Source: Cryobacterium tagatosivorans
Lineage (GTDB): Bacteria > Actinomycetota > Actinomycetes > Actinomycetales > Microbacteriaceae
Reading direction: 5' to 3'
Assembly (NCBI RefSeq): GCF_004402215.1
Contig: NZ_SOEZ01000043.1
Coordinates: forward strand, 1 to 40,650
DNA length: 40,650 nucleotides
The position numbers and the translations under genes are program-made. The notes beneath the pieces were generated by a model, which did not search any database, was not told the DNA's origin, and saw nothing but the letters and a program-made list of their open reading frames with translations. This document shows positions 1-8,545 of the stretch, in pieces. Each line of letters begins with the position of its first letter. Position 1 is the stretch's first letter.

Positions 1-810
1 GGGCCGCGGCTGTTCCGCCGGCTGGACGGACTCGCGAGCGCTCTCCGGTGCGGCCGCGGCCGCCGCGATGCCGCGCGCGGGCGCAGGGGCGGCGGGTGCC
101 GCGGCGGTGATCGTGGGGATCGCGGCCGTGGCGCCGTAGCCGCCCTGGCGTTCGTCGCGCATGATCTCGCCGCCGGCCAGTTCGATCACGCGGCGCTGCA
201 TCTGGTCGACGATGCCGGCTTCGTGCGTGGCCATGACCACGGTCGTGCCGCCGGCGTTGATGCTGGCCAGGAGTGCCATGATGCCGGCGCTCGTGGTCGG
301 GTCGAGGTTTCCGGTCGGCTCGTCGGCCAGCAGGATCTGGGGCTTGTTCACGATGGCGCGCGCGATGGCGACGCGCTGCTGCTCACCGCCGGAGAGTTCG
401 TGGGGCAGTCGCTGCGCCTTCTCGGCGAGTCCGACCATCTTCAGGGTGTCCGGCACGGCTTCCTGGATGAACCCGCGGGATTTTCCGATGACCTGCAGGC
501 TGAACGCGACGTTCTCGTAGACGGTCTTGTTCGGCAGCAGGCGGAAGTCCTGGAAGACGACGCCGAGATTGCGGCGGAAGTAGGGAACCTTGCGGTTGGA
601 GATCGAACGCAGGTCCTGGCCGAGCGCGTGGATGCTGCCGCTGGTCGGTTTCTCTTCCTTGAGCATGAGCCGCAGGCAGCTGGACTTTCCGGAGCCGGAC
701 GCACCGACGAGGAAGACGAACTCGCCGCGCAGAACCTCCAGGTCGATGGAGTTCAGGGCGGGTCGGGTGGTCCCTGGATACTTTTTGGTGATGTGGTCAA
801 AGCGAATCAT
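1..810 (-). CDS. ftsE: Cell division ATP-binding protein FtsE (3' end outside window)
   Basis: ATPase of the FtsEX complex, which at the division site activates peptidoglycan hydrolases across the membrane. The ATG at 810 is preceded by AAGGAC. The reading frame is open to the left edge (270 codons seen). Visible: Walker A GASGSGKSS (about residues 36-44), Q-loop VVFQDFR, signature LSGGEQQR (139-146), Walker B ILLADEP (159-165) and the H-loop His near 196, followed by the FtsE-typical DEPTGNLD. The ATPase core ends near residue 220. An Ala/Pro-rich tail of at least 50 residues follows and continues beyond the window, longer than the roughly 225-residue classical FtsE. It lies 82 nt downstream of prfB. 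The usual actinobacterial order would put ftsX and smpB to the left, unseen here. Identification is secure; the tail's role is unknown. Confidence 0.95.
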   Translation of the reverse strand, partial: MIRFDHITKKYPGTTRPALNSIDLEVLRGEFVFLVGASGSGKSSCLRLMLKEEKPTSGSIHALGQDLRSISNRKVPYFRRNLGVVFQDFRLLPNKTVYENVAFSLQVIGKSRGFIQEAVPDTLKMVGLAEKAQRLPHELSGGEQQRVAIARAIVNKPQILLADEPTGNLDPTTSAGIMALLASINAGGTTVVMATHEAGIVDQMQRRVIELAGGEIMRDERQGGYGATAAIPTITAAAPAAPAPARGIAAAAAAPESARESVQPAEQPRP

Positions 811-892
811 GTCCTTGTGAGCCTAAGCACGCATCCGGGATATTGCGACTGCGACATACCTAAGCGGCGACTGCGCTCCCCCACGGCCGGGC

Positions 893-2002
893 TCAATCCT
901 GCGGAGCCTGCTTGCGCCAGCGGATGCCGGCGGCGATGAAGCCGTCGAGGTCGCCGTCGAAGACCTGGCCCGGATTGTTGACCTCGTAGTTCGTGCGCAG
1001 GTCCTTGACCATCTGGTACGGCGCAAGCACGTAGCTGCGCATCTGGTCGCCCCAGCTCGCCGTGATGACACCGGCGAATTCCTTCTTGGTGGCGGCTTCC
1101 TGCTCGCGCTGGATGAGGAGCAGTCGCGACTGCAGCACGCGCATGGCGGCGGCGCGGTTCTGGATCTGGCTTTTTTCGTTCTGGCAGCTCACGACGGTGC
1201 CGGTCGGGAGGTGGGTGATGCGCACCGCGGAGTCGGTCGTGTTCACCGACTGGCCGCCGGGGCCGCTCGAGCGGAAGACATCGACCCGGATGTCGTTGTC
1301 GGGGATCTCCACAGACTCTGTCTGCTCGATCAACGGCACGACCTCGACCGCGGCGAAGGAGGTCTGACGCTTCCCCGCGGAGTTGAAGGGGCTCATCCGC
1401 ACGAGGCGGTGGGTACCGGCCTCGACGCTCAGCGTGCCGAAGGCGTAGGGCGCGTCGACCTCGAAGGTGGCCGACTTGATACCGGCTTCCTCGGCGTAGC
1501 CCACGTCGAGGACCTTGACCGGGTAGTTGTGCTGCTCGGCCCAGCGCATGTACATCCGCAGGAGCATCTCGGCGAAGTCCGCCGCGTCGACCCCGCCGGC
1601 TCCGGAACGGATCGTGACGACGGCCGGTCGTTCGTCGAACTCACCGTTAAGCAGCGTGTGCACCTCGAGCTCGCCGAGCACCTTCTGCAGGCTCGCCAGT
1701 TCCACGAGGGCCTCGTCGGCCGACTCCTGGTCGTCCTCGCCGTGCGCGAGTTCGGACAGGACCTCGAGGTCGTCGAGCCGGGCCTCGATGCTCTCGATCC
1801 GCGCGAGCTCCGATTGCCGGTGGCTGAGGGCGCTGGTGACCTCCTGGGCGCGCTCGGTGTCGTCCCACAGGTCGGGCTCACCGGCCCGGTCGCTGAGTTC
1901 GGCGATGTCCGTGCGCAGCCGATCGATGTCGATCACCGCCCGGATGTCGCCAAAGGTGGCCCGCAGTGCGGCGATCTGCTCCGAAATATCCAGGTCAATC
2001 AT
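893..2002 (-). CDS. prfB: Peptide chain release factor 2 (RF2)
   Basis: Class I release factor that recognises UGA and UAA stop codons and triggers peptidyl-tRNA hydrolysis on the ribosome. The 369-aa product has the RF2 tripeptide anticodon SPF (about 204-206, in RMSPFNSAG) and the catalytic GGQ (249-251, in GPGGQSV). The ATG at 2002 begins MIDLDISEQ, the normal RF2 N-terminus. The frame stays open upstream to 2461, but that stretch is antisense to the MFS gene and is not coding. RF2 genes in many bacteria need a +1 frameshift at an early in-frame TGA. Here the frame is uninterrupted, so that autoregulation is absent. A TAGGCT box (2013-2018) lies 10 nt before the start. ftsE follows, probably in the same transcript. 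Confidence 0.97.
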   Translation of the reverse strand: MIDLDISEQIAALRATFGDIRAVIDIDRLRTDIAELSDRAGEPDLWDDTERAQEVTSALSHRQSELARIESIEARLDDLEVLSELAHGEDDQESADEALVELASLQKVLGELEVHTLLNGEFDERPAVVTIRSGAGGVDAADFAEMLLRMYMRWAEQHNYPVKVLDVGYAEEAGIKSATFEVDAPYAFGTLSVEAGTHRLVRMSPFNSAGKRQTSFAAVEVVPLIEQTESVEIPDNDIRVDVFRSSGPGGQSVNTTDSAVRITHLPTGTVVSCQNEKSQIQNRAAAMRVLQSRLLLIQREQEAATKKEFAGVITASWGDQMRSYVLAPYQMVKDLRTNYEVNNPGQVFDGDLDGFIAAGIRWRKQAPQD

Positions 2003-2087
2003 GTCGGAGCCCAGCCTACCGGGCCTGCCTCGAAGCGTGGTCGGCGCGTCTACAGCGCTCGCCCAGGCTGGCGTAGCATCGGAGGTC

Positions 2088-3356
2088 ATGACTACCGCAG
2101 AGCGCCCCTTCAGCCTGCGCTCCGTCGCACTCGCCGCCTTCCTGCCCACCCTGCTCTTCTCGATCGGCGAGGGCGCGATCATCCCGTTGATCCCGATCGT
2201 GGCGAACAACCTCGGCGCCTCGCTGGCCGTGGCCGGTTTCATCGCCGCGATGGTGATGGTGGGCGAACTCGTCGGGGACATTCCGGCCGGCTGGGTGGTC
2301 TCCCGGATCGGTGAACGCAACTCGATGATCTGGGCGTCGATGCTGACGATCATCGCCGTGCTCATCTGCGTCGCGGCCCCCACACCCCTGGTCCTCGGGG
2401 TGGGCATCTTCCTCGTCGGGATCGCCACGGCCGTCTTCGCGCTCGCCCGGCACGCGTTCATGACCAGCTACGTGCCGATCGCCTATCGCGCGCGGGCGCT
2501 CTCGACCCTGGGCGGGATCTTCCGCGCCGGCTGGTTCGTCGGGCCGTTCATCTCGGCCGGGCTGATCTACCTCACCGGCAGCACGGTCGCGGTGTTCTGG
2601 GTCTTCATCGTCTGCTGCCTGGGGGCGGCCGCCATGCTGCTCCTGCTGCCCGATCCGGCCAGCACGTTCGGGCCTCCCGAGGCCGCTGTCGCGGCCGACG
2701 GCTCGGTGCACACCGCAGGCGAGGAGCTGGCCGCACAGGAGTCCGCCGGCCTGTTCCGGACGATCTGGAACAACCGCGGGGTGCTCGCGCGGCTCGGCAC
2801 CGGAGCCGGCCTGATCGGCGGGATGCGGGCCAGCCGCACGGTCATCCTGCCGCTCTGGGCCGTGAGCATCGGGATCGCCGAACCAGACATCGCCCTCATC
2901 ATCGGCATTGCCGGGGGCATCGACTTCGCCCTGTTCTACGTCAGCGGCCAGGTCATGGACCGGTTCGGGCGCATCTGGACCGCCCTCCCGTCGATGATCG
3001 GGCTGGGGGCCGGCCACATCGTGCTCGCGTTCACCCACGACCTGCCGAGCAACGTCGAGTGGTTCATTGGGGTGGCCATGTTCCTCTCGCTCGCGAACGG
3101 GATCGGGAGCGGCATCCTGATGACCCTGGGCGCCGACCTCGCGCCGAAGTCCGGGCCGGCCCCGTTCCTCGGGGCCTGGCGTTTCACCGGCGACTTCGGC
3201 AGCGCCACGGCCCCGCTGGCCGTGGCCGGGCTGACCGCCGTCGCGTCGCTGTCGCTGGCCAGCGCGGTGATGGGCGTGTTCGGGCTGTTCGGGGCCGTGC
3301 TGCTCGGCCTGTACATCCCGCGGTACGTTCCGCGCCGGGGCCGCCAGCGCCCCTGA
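2088..3356 (+). CDS. MFS transporter
   Basis: Major facilitator superfamily membrane transporter of 422 aa with about 12 predicted membrane segments, from the hydrophobic stretch beginning at about residue 10 to the C-terminal helix ending near residue 410. The motif-A-like loop between helices 2 and 3 reads [10 protein letters not shown], a degenerate form of the GxLaDrxGrk signature. A hydrophilic loop of about 40 residues separates the two six-helix halves. The ATG at 2088 is chosen because GGAGG lies 3 nt before it and [12 protein letters not shown] leads straight into helix 1. The open frame upstream overlaps prfB antisense and is not coding. It diverges from prfB across 85 nt. The substrate cannot be read from the sequence; a drug/metabolite efflux type is the default guess. 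Confidence 0.88.
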   Translation: MTTAERPFSLRSVALAAFLPTLLFSIGEGAIIPLIPIVANNLGASLAVAGFIAAMVMVGELVGDIPAGWVVSRIGERNSMIWASMLTIIAVLICVAAPTPLVLGVGIFLVGIATAVFALARHAFMTSYVPIAYRARALSTLGGIFRAGWFVGPFISAGLIYLTGSTVAVFWVFIVCCLGAAAMLLLLPDPASTFGPPEAAVAADGSVHTAGEELAAQESAGLFRTIWNNRGVLARLGTGAGLIGGMRASRTVILPLWAVSIGIAEPDIALIIGIAGGIDFALFYVSGQVMDRFGRIWTALPSMIGLGAGHIVLAFTHDLPSNVEWFIGVAMFLSLANGIGSGILMTLGADLAPKSGPAPFLGAWRFTGDFGSATAPLAVAGLTAVASLSLASAVMGVFGLFGAVLLGLYIPRYVPRRGRQRP

Positions 3357-3409
3357 GCCGGCGGCCGCGCGGCGGAATGATCGAACGGCCGAGGGTGTTG
3401 GATGGAGTC

Positions 3410-3853
3410 ATGCCCCTTCACGGAGAATACGAGCCCACGCCCACGAAATGGGTGCGCGACCAGGTCGAGTTGTACGAACGGTCCGGCGGCACCGAGGGAA
3501 CGACCATGCGCGGGATGCCCGTGATCGTGCTGACCACTGTGGGGGCGAAATCCGGCAAGCTGCGCAAGGCCGCGCTCATGCGGGTCGAGCACGAGGGGCA
3601 GTACGCCGCCGTCGCCTCCCTCGGCGGCAGCCCGAAGAATCCCGTCTGGCACGCGAATGTGCTCGCCCACCCGCTGGTGGAGCTGCAGGACGGCCCGAAC
3701 AAGTGGGACATGGTGGCCCGCGAGATCGCCGGCGCCGAGAAGGCCGAGTGGTGGGCACGGGCCGTCGCGGCGTTCCCCGACTACGCCGGCTACCAGGAGA
3801 AGACCGAGCGGGAGATCCCGGTCTTCGTGCTCGAGCCCGTCGCCGGCCGGTAG
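3410..3853 (+). CDS. Nitroreductase/deazaflavin-dependent oxidoreductase (DUF385 family)
   Basis: Small (147 aa) split-beta-barrel protein of the F420-binding DUF385/Ddn family. Family members use reduced coenzyme F420 (or another flavin) to reduce quinones, nitro compounds or unsaturated substrates. Typical family features are visible: an N-terminal [10 protein letters not shown] helix, the core [16 protein letters not shown] (about residues 41-56), [15 protein letters not shown] (70s-80s) that forms the cofactor pocket, and a C-terminal [10 protein letters not shown] strand. The ATG at 3410 is preceded by GATGGAG. The pentapeptide-like gene begins 2 nt after its stop, so the two are probably co-transcribed. 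The exact substrate and whether F420 or FMN is used cannot be decided from sequence alone. Confidence 0.88.
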   Translation: MPLHGEYEPTPTKWVRDQVELYERSGGTEGTTMRGMPVIVLTTVGAKSGKLRKAALMRVEHEGQYAAVASLGGSPKNPVWHANVLAHPLVELQDGPNKWDMVAREIAGAEKAEWWARAVAAFPDYAGYQEKTEREIPVFVLEPVAGR

Positions 3854-3855
3854 TC

Positions 3856-4512
3856 GTGGCTCGCAAGCCGCGCCGGAACCCGCGGATCGACCCGATCACG
3901 CTGGTGGACCTGGCCGGGAACGACGGCGCCCTGCTGCACGCCGGCGACAGCCGCGACGGCGAGCGCTACGACGGGATCGACCTGGCCGGCCGGGACCTCA
4001 CCGGGGTCACCTTCCGCGAGTGCGAGTTGCGCGCGGTCTCGTTGGACGACGCGAAACTGCGCGGCGCATCCTTCTCCGATTGCCTCGCCGGCGACCTGCG
4101 CGCGGCCGTCTTCAGCGCACCCCGATCGACCTGGCGCGACGTGCGGATCGAGCATTCCCGGCTCGGCTCGGTGGAGGCGTACGAGGCGACCATGCGCTCG
4201 GTCCAGTTCGACGGCTGCAAGCTCGACTTCGTCAATCTCCGCGAGGCCGCCCTGACCGACGTGCTCATCTCGAACTGCATCATCGAGGAGCTCGACCTCG
4301 GGAGCGCCACGGTGCAGCGCCTCGAGCTGCAGAACTGCCGGATCGGTACCCTCGACGTGGGCGGCGCCAAACTCACGGACGTCGACCTGCGATCGAGCGA
4401 CTTCGGGGCGATCCACGGGCTCGAGGGACTGCGCGGGGCGATCATCGACGATTCCCAGCTCAGCCTGCTCGCCCCCCTCCTCGCGGCGCACCTCGGCATC
4501 GTCGTGGAGTAG
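3856..4512 (+). CDS. Pentapeptide repeat-like protein
   Basis: A 218-aa protein starting at a GTG 2 nt after the DUF385 stop. After a basic N-terminus (ARKPRRNPRIDP) most of the chain is made of degenerate pentapeptide-repeat units with a hydrophobic or Ala/Leu centre: IDLAGRDLTG, VTFRECELRA, VSLDDAKLRG, then ADLR/AVF and later LDVGGAKLTDVDL near residues 165-178. Such repeats build a right-handed quadrilateral beta-helix. Some members mimic DNA and protect gyrase, while most have no known role. No signal peptide or catalytic motif is seen. It is close in size to quinolone-resistance-like pentapeptide proteins, but I would not infer that function. Downstream it converges on the EamA gene. Confidence 0.8.
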   Translation: MARKPRRNPRIDPITLVDLAGNDGALLHAGDSRDGERYDGIDLAGRDLTGVTFRECELRAVSLDDAKLRGASFSDCLAGDLRAAVFSAPRSTWRDVRIEHSRLGSVEAYEATMRSVQFDGCKLDFVNLREAALTDVLISNCIIEELDLGSATVQRLELQNCRIGTLDVGGAKLTDVDLRSSDFGAIHGLEGLRGAIIDDSQLSLLAPLLAAHLGIVVE

Positions 4513-4525
4513 CAACGCCCGGCGC

Positions 4526-5410
4526 CTACGGAATGGCCCCGGCGGTGAGTTCCAGGTCGGATGTGGGGCGCTCTCGCTGGGTGGCGATGGCGGCGCCCGC
4601 CGCCACGCACACCACGAGGATGGCGACCTGCTGTAGTGCGGTGAACGACTCCCCCAGCACGAGGAAGCCGAACACCGCGGCGATGACCGGCCCGAAGCTC
4701 GTGATGATCGCGTAGAGGCGCGGGGTGATTCGCCGCAGGATGAACGTGTCGACCGTGTACGGGAAGGCCGAGGACAGCGCGCCGACGGCGAGGAGCAGGC
4801 CGAGGATGCGCCAGTCGATTCGTGCCCAGTCGACGGTGATCAGGGCGAGCGGGACGAGCAGGGCGAGGCTGACGATGCTGGCCACCGAGATGCCCTCAAG
4901 ACCGGGGAACTGGGTTGCCACCCTGCGGGTGAGCAGGATGTACGCCGCCCACGAGGCTGCCGCCGTCAGGCCGAACACGATGCCGAGCGGGTCGAGCGTG
5001 CCGTCGGTCCAGGTGAGGAGGAAGACCCCGATGGCCGCGGCCGTCGCGAAGACGAAGTCGAGGAGCCGCCGGGACGTGGCCAGCGCCAGCGCGAAGGGCC
5101 CGAGGAACTCGATGGTGGCCGCGATGCCGAGCCCGAGGATGTCGACGGCCTGGTAGAACGACAGGTTCATGATGGCGAGCACGACACCGAGCATCAGCGC
5201 CGGCCAGAGGCGGCGCCAGGTCAGGGTGGCGAGCCTGGGTCGGTAGAAGGGCAGGACGGTGCAGGCCATGACCAGCTGCCGGGCCGCGACCACGACCGGC
5301 GAGCCGACCACCGGGATCAGGAGCCCGGCGAGGGACGACCCGAAGTTGATGCTGACCTCTGTGACGAGCTGCGTGCCGGCACCGATCATCCGGTCGCGCT
5401 TCTCGGTCAC
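4526..5410 (-). CDS. EamA/RhtA-family drug/metabolite transporter
   Basis: A 294-aa inner-membrane protein with about ten hydrophobic helices arranged as two EamA repeats. The first covers roughly residues 10-140, with FLGPFALALATS as its conserved helix-4/5 region; the second covers 150-285, with FGPVIAAVFGFLVLGE. This matches the RhtA branch, which exports threonine/homoserine and related metabolites. The GTG at 5410 is chosen because GAGGAG lies 4 nt upstream; an in-frame start 57 nt earlier has no ribosome-binding site. The stop lies 13 nt from the convergent pentapeptide gene. The substrate is not certain. Confidence 0.85.
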   Translation of the reverse strand: MTEKRDRMIGAGTQLVTEVSINFGSSLAGLLIPVVGSPVVVAARQLVMACTVLPFYRPRLATLTWRRLWPALMLGVVLAIMNLSFYQAVDILGLGIAATIEFLGPFALALATSRRLLDFVFATAAAIGVFLLTWTDGTLDPLGIVFGLTAAASWAAYILLTRRVATQFPGLEGISVASIVSLALLVPLALITVDWARIDWRILGLLLAVGALSSAFPYTVDTFILRRITPRLYAIITSFGPVIAAVFGFLVLGESFTALQQVAILVVCVAAGAAIATQRERPTSDLELTAGAIP

Positions 5411-5504
5411 AGTGCTCCTCGTCGGCACCACGGCAGGCGCGCTACCGAGGATACCGGCTGGGAGCACCGGTCAGGGTGCCGGCGGGGCCGGCCGTGCCTT
5501 CCGT

Positions 5505-5774
5505 CTAGGCGGCGAAGGGGATGAAGCTGTAGTCGCTGGTCAGGTGCTCGTACTCACACGCGCCGCAGTAGAGCACGCCGGTGCTCCGCATGGCGGAGAC
5601 CCGGGCGGAACACTGCACGACCTTGGGGCCGCAGCAGGGTGAAATCACCATGAACGCGCCGGCCTCCTCGGGGGCGTGTCCGCTCAGGCCGCGCAGGTGG
5701 TGCGCGCCCTCGCAGGGCAGCTCGGAGTCAAAATCGAGCAGGGAAACGGTATCGGAGTCAAGCAAGGCATCCAT
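5505..5774 (-). CDS. Small Cys-rich (putative zinc-binding) protein
   Basis: An unrecognised small protein (89 aa from the ATG at 5774; 95 aa if the in-frame GTG at 5792 is used; neither has a clear ribosome-binding site). Cysteines and histidines cluster as LPCEGAHH, then SPCCGPKVVQC, then YCGACEYEH, a spacing compatible with one or two zinc knuckles. The N-terminal part is acidic (DSDTVSLLDFDSE). There is no membrane segment. It stands alone between the EamA gene and the 259-nt gap before the Tad locus. The Cys pattern and GC-rich third positions support real coding. I do not recognise a function. Confidence 0.65.
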   Translation of the reverse strand: MDALLDSDTVSLLDFDSELPCEGAHHLRGLSGHAPEEAGAFMVISPCCGPKVVQCSARVSAMRSTGVLYCGACEYEHLTSDYSFIPFAA

Positions 5775-5792
5775 GGGGCACGGTTCAATCAC

Positions 5793-6051
5793 GGGAGAGG
5801 GCTGTCGGCGCGGGAGGGATCAAGGCACCTCGGTGGCGACCGCACCGGATGGGGCAACGGCTCCCACCAGGGCGATCAACGCCCGGGCGAACCCGTCGGA
5901 GTGTCCGGGCAAAGCTACCTGCCGGAGACACACGAGAAGCTTCCCCAGGGACTGGAAGCTCCGTCGTAAATTTGGATTTTGAGTAGCGTACACCACGAAC
6001 ATGAGGAATTCTACGCGTTGACGAAAAGCGCCGGTGCGGGGGCGAATCACC
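5793..6051. other. 259-nt gene-poor gap
   Basis: No convincing coding sequence lies here; the one open frame on the minus strand (5820-6050) has no ribosome-binding site and poor codon bias. The part around 5965-6020 is clearly AT-richer than the neighbourhood. A 7-bp hairpin AGCTTCC/GGAAGCT (5938-5960, 9-nt loop) is present, and on the minus strand a TAGAAT box lies at 6008-6013. It could be a promoter plus a long leader for the small Cys-rich gene, but no known RNA family is recognisable. Confidence 0.4.
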
Positions 6052-6504
6052 CTAGCCGAACACCGAGCGGGCCACCGCGGTCACTTCCAGGGGAACGCCT
6101 GCTGAAAGGAGCAGGGCGAGCACCGGAGGTCGCCAGCGGGCGCTGAGCGACACCGTCGCGCTCTGCCCGTCCGCCGAATCGGCCCGGCTCACCCGCAGCC
6201 CGTCGAATTCGGCGTGCGGAGCGGCCGCCAGGTAGCCGGAGACCGCGTCCGCCACATCCGCGGATCGGAGGCCGGGTCTCATCCCGGCCTCGGTGATCCT
6301 GACCGCGTCCAGCGGGAACGCCTCGGCGCCCGCCAGTGCGGCACCGTCCGCGAGGGTGAAGAGTCGCTTGCGCTCGAGGTAGAGGGACGTCGCGGCCGCG
6401 ACGCCGAGGATCAGCAGCAACGAGAGGCAGCAGTAGAACACCGTCAGGATGAGCGTGGACCCGTCCTCCTCCCTGGCCCGCCCCCGCCCGCGCCGCGGGG
6501 TCAC
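6052..6504 (-). CDS. TadE/TadG-like pilus-assembly protein (secretion-neighbourhood type)
   Basis: A 150-aa protein with a basic, Arg-rich N-terminus, one membrane helix (about residues 17-40, TLILTVFYCCLSLLLIL) and a mostly extracellular C-terminal domain. It matches the small TadE-like proteins that close actinobacterial Tad operons: after the helix comes LYLERKRLFTLADGAALAGAEAF, the TadG-like lead-in. The site at Gly15 (DGS) resembles a prepilin cleavage site but lacks Glu at +5. The GTG start overlaps the stop of the preceding tadE-like gene by GTGA, indicating translational coupling. It is the last gene of the Tad operon. Probably a minor pilin or assembly factor of the Flp/Tad pilus. 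Confidence 0.75.
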   Translation of the reverse strand: MTPRRGRGRAREEDGSTLILTVFYCCLSLLLILGVAAATSLYLERKRLFTLADGAALAGAEAFPLDAVRITEAGMRPGLRSADVADAVSGYLAAAPHAEFDGLRVSRADSADGQSATVSLSARWRPPVLALLLSAGVPLEVTAVARSVFG

Positions 6505-6980
6505 CCGGACCCCCAGAACCGCGACACGGTCTGCGTCGCCGAGGCCTGGACGAGGATGCCGGCCGGCCTCCCGAGTGACAGGAGGTCGGGGACCAGGGGC
6601 AGGGGAACAACGACGCCGACGGTGACGACCACCCGTCCCTGCCTGGTCAGGCAGGAAGCCGGGGCGGGCTCGCAGCGGATCCGGACGCTGGCCGCCCCGT
6701 CCGGGATGCCGTAGTCCGCCAAACCGAACTGCACGGCGCGCTCGGCGCGGTCGGCCGCCTCGGCCTCGTCGGGAGCCTGGACGTAGACGCGGGCGGCCTG
6801 CCGGGCGGCGCCCTCGACGGCCAGTGTCCCGGCCTGCAACGCCGACAGGGCCAGCACGAGGTAGACGAGGGGAACGAGCAGGATGAGGCCGGCCGTGATG
6901 AACTCCAGCGACGCGGACCCGGTTTCGGGCCCGGCCCGGGAGTCCGCCGCGGGCCTAGCCGGGCGCCTCGACGGCCGCAC
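6501..6980 (-). CDS. TadE-family minor pilin-like protein
   Basis: A 159-aa TadE-type protein. The N-terminal segment carries a pseudopilin cleavage motif, ETGSASLEF, with Gly21 before the cut and Glu26 at +5, followed by a hydrophobic helix (about 28-48). The rest is predicted to be outside the membrane and holds two cysteines (CEPAPASC, about 103-110) that could form a disulphide. The GTG start overlaps the end of the preceding tadE gene by 26 nt, and its stop overlaps the next start by GTGA. TadE-like proteins are minor components needed for assembly of Flp pili. Confidence 0.82.
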   Translation of the reverse strand: MRPSRRPARPAADSRAGPETGSASLEFITAGLILLVPLVYLVLALSALQAGTLAVEGAARQAARVYVQAPDEAEAADRAERAVQFGLADYGIPDGAASVRIRCEPAPASCLTRQGRVVVTVGVVVPLPLVPDLLSLGRPAGILVQASATQTVSRFWGSG

Positions 6981-7359
6981 GACCGACCACCTCCAGCCCG
7001 CGATCGGGCCCGATCAGGCCGAGGAGGGGAAGCGGCGCCACGACCCGGACCTCCGCACTCCGATGGCCGGCGTACACGCCATAGCGGGCCTCGACGTGGC
7101 GCGAGTACGAGGGGCCGAGCGCCGTCGCGATGAGGTCCCTGGCGCGTTCGGCGCCCTCCGCCGGGCCGCTGTCGGCGAGCGCCGCGAACCGCGCGCCCTC
7201 CGCCGCCGCGTCCTGGATCGTGTTGCGGATGTGCAGCGCGAGCGCGAGCTGCATCACCGACAGGGTCAGCACGGTGAGCAGAGAAACGACCATGACGAAC
7301 TCGGCGACCGCGGAGCCGGCATCCGCCGTGATCGCCGCCCGCACGCGCCACCCGGTCAC
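6955..7359 (-). CDS. TadE-family pilus assembly protein
   Basis: A 134-aa protein with the class III prepilin-type motif DAGSAVAEF (Gly15 before the cut, Glu20 at +5, Phe at +6) and one hydrophobic helix (about residues 21-45). Then comes an amphipathic stretch, IRNTIQDAAAEGARFAA, typical of TadE, where the conserved AAxEGAR motif follows the helix. GTG start, 13 nt after the stop of the small pilin candidate. Overlaps the next gene by 26 nt. It would be processed by a prepilin peptidase, which is not encoded in this window. Confidence 0.85.
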   Translation of the reverse strand: MTGWRVRAAITADAGSAVAEFVMVVSLLTVLTLSVMQLALALHIRNTIQDAAAEGARFAALADSGPAEGAERARDLIATALGPSYSRHVEARYGVYAGHRSAEVRVVAPLPLLGLIGPDRGLEVVGRAAVEAPG

Positions 7360-7372
7360 GGCACGCGACTCG

Positions 7373-7549
7373 TCAGAACCCGGCGACCCGGTTGATCGCC
7401 TGCTCGAAGAGGCCGCTCAGCGCGGGCCCGGCGAGCCCCCAGAGGAGCACCACCAACCCGGCCGTCATCAGGGTGATCAGCACCCAGCCGGGCACATCCC
7501 CGGTCTCGTCCCGCCACCGGTTCAGGAAGCGCCTTCTCAGCCCTGTCAT
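7373..7549 (-). CDS. Small Flp-pilin-like membrane protein of the Tad locus
   Basis: A 58-aa open frame with a strong ribosome-binding site (AAGGAG, 3 nt spacer, ATG at 7549). It begins with a basic stretch (MTGLRRRFLNRWRDE), followed by ETGDVPGW and one hydrophobic helix (about residues 21-42), then GLFEQAINRV. Size, position (directly after tadC and before the TadE genes) and topology match the Flp pilin or DUF4244-type subunit expected in actinobacterial Tad operons. The possible cleavage glycine (Gly17) is followed by Trp at +5 instead of the canonical Glu. The major-pilin role is inferred from position, not from a recognised domain. Confidence 0.72.
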   Translation of the reverse strand: MTGLRRRFLNRWRDETGDVPGWVLITLMTAGLVVLLWGLAGPALSGLFEQAINRVAGF

Positions 7550-7606
7550 GGTCTCCTTCTTTCCTGGGTTGGATTGCTCGGATGGGACTGTTTCGGATGG
7601 GACTGC

Positions 7607-8545
7607 TCAGAAGCCGGCCTGCAGCGCGACGAAGCCCGGGAAGACGGCGAAGAGGATGGTCAGCGGCAGGATCAGGAAGACCACCGGCACGAGCATCGCG
7701 ACTTCCTTCCGGCCGGCCACCTCGAGCAGGTCGCGCTTGGCCTCCTCCCTGGCGTCCTGGGCCTGCGCCCGCAGCACCTCGGCCAGCGGAGATCCTCGGT
7801 CCAGTGCCCCGGTGACCTGCTCGACGAAGCGGCTGAGCGCCGGCAGTTGCAGCTGCCGCGACAGGGCGTGCAGGGCGGAGGCCAGGGGCACGCCGGCATG
7901 CACATCGGTGACCACCGCGGCCAGCTCGCGGGACAGCTCCCCCGAGCTCGTGGCGGAGACCCGGCGCAGCGAATCGAGGATCCCCTCGCCCGCCGACAAC
8001 GACAGGGTGAGGAACTCGAGGATCGTGGGCAGCTCACTCGCCATCCGCGCCAGGCGCCGGGTGGCGGCTCGACGGAGGAGCCAGTCGCGAAGGAGCGCCG
8101 CCGACGCGCCGACGATCACCGGCAGCAAGATCCGGGCGGCCAGGGGAAACGTCCGGAATGCGGGCAGCGCGAGCACCGCCACGGTTCCCGCGGCGAGGGA
8201 GACGATCGCCCACACGAGCTGGTCCGACCGGAACTTGTCGACGCTCCAGGCCGAACCGGATTGGCGGAGGCGCCTCTCGATCGTCTCGTTCCCGCCCAGG
8301 ACGGCCGACAGCGCATCCTTGAGCCGGTGGAAGGCCGGGGAGAACATCGTGCCGAGCACCGGAATCGGGTCGACGGAACTGCGCCCGACGAACGCCCGCG
8401 CCTCGGCGGAGAGGTCGAGGAGATACGGGGCGAGCCGGTTCGCCAGGCGCGGCCGGCTGAGCCTCGGCGCGCGGCTCACCAGCGACCACAGGCCGATCCC
8501 GAGCCCGGTGCCGCAGAACACGCCCCAGGCCAGCTGGGCGCTCAT
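7607..8545 (-). CDS. tadC: Tad pilus inner-membrane platform protein TadC (T2SS F family)
   Basis: A 312-aa member of the type II secretion F (GspF) domain family. There is an N-terminal helix (about 3-20), a paired helix region around residues 105-150 (QLVWAIVSLAAG, AARILLPVIVG), a cytoplasmic F domain of about 120 residues with LPTILEFLTLSLSAGEGIL and LAEVLRAQAQDAREEAKR, and C-terminal helices (VPVVFLILPLTILFAVFPG). In the family TadB and TadC form the membrane platform driven by the TadA ATPase. The ATG at 8545 overlaps the tadB stop by ATGA, so the start is well fixed. A 57-nt gap with a duplicated CAGTCCCATCCGA follows before the small pilin gene. Confidence 0.9.
   Translation of the reverse strand: MSAQLAWGVFCGTGLGIGLWSLVSRAPRLSRPRLANRLAPYLLDLSAEARAFVGRSSVDPIPVLGTMFSPAFHRLKDALSAVLGGNETIERRLRQSGSAWSVDKFRSDQLVWAIVSLAAGTVAVLALPAFRTFPLAARILLPVIVGASAALLRDWLLRRAATRRLARMASELPTILEFLTLSLSAGEGILDSLRRVSATSSGELSRELAAVVTDVHAGVPLASALHALSRQLQLPALSRFVEQVTGALDRGSPLAEVLRAQAQDAREEAKRDLLEVAGRKEVAMLVPVVFLILPLTILFAVFPGFVALQAGF

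Noticed and set aside
2003..2461. Extension of prfB upstream to residue -153
   Set aside because: Antisense to the MFS gene; RF2 begins at MIDLDIS with normal length.
3410..4512. DUF385 plus pentapeptide pair as a resistance operon
   Set aside because: No sequence support for a specific drug target; the pentapeptide role is unknown.
5820..6050. 76-codon minus-strand frame in the gap before the Cys-rich gene
   Set aside because: No ribosome-binding site and unbiased third positions.
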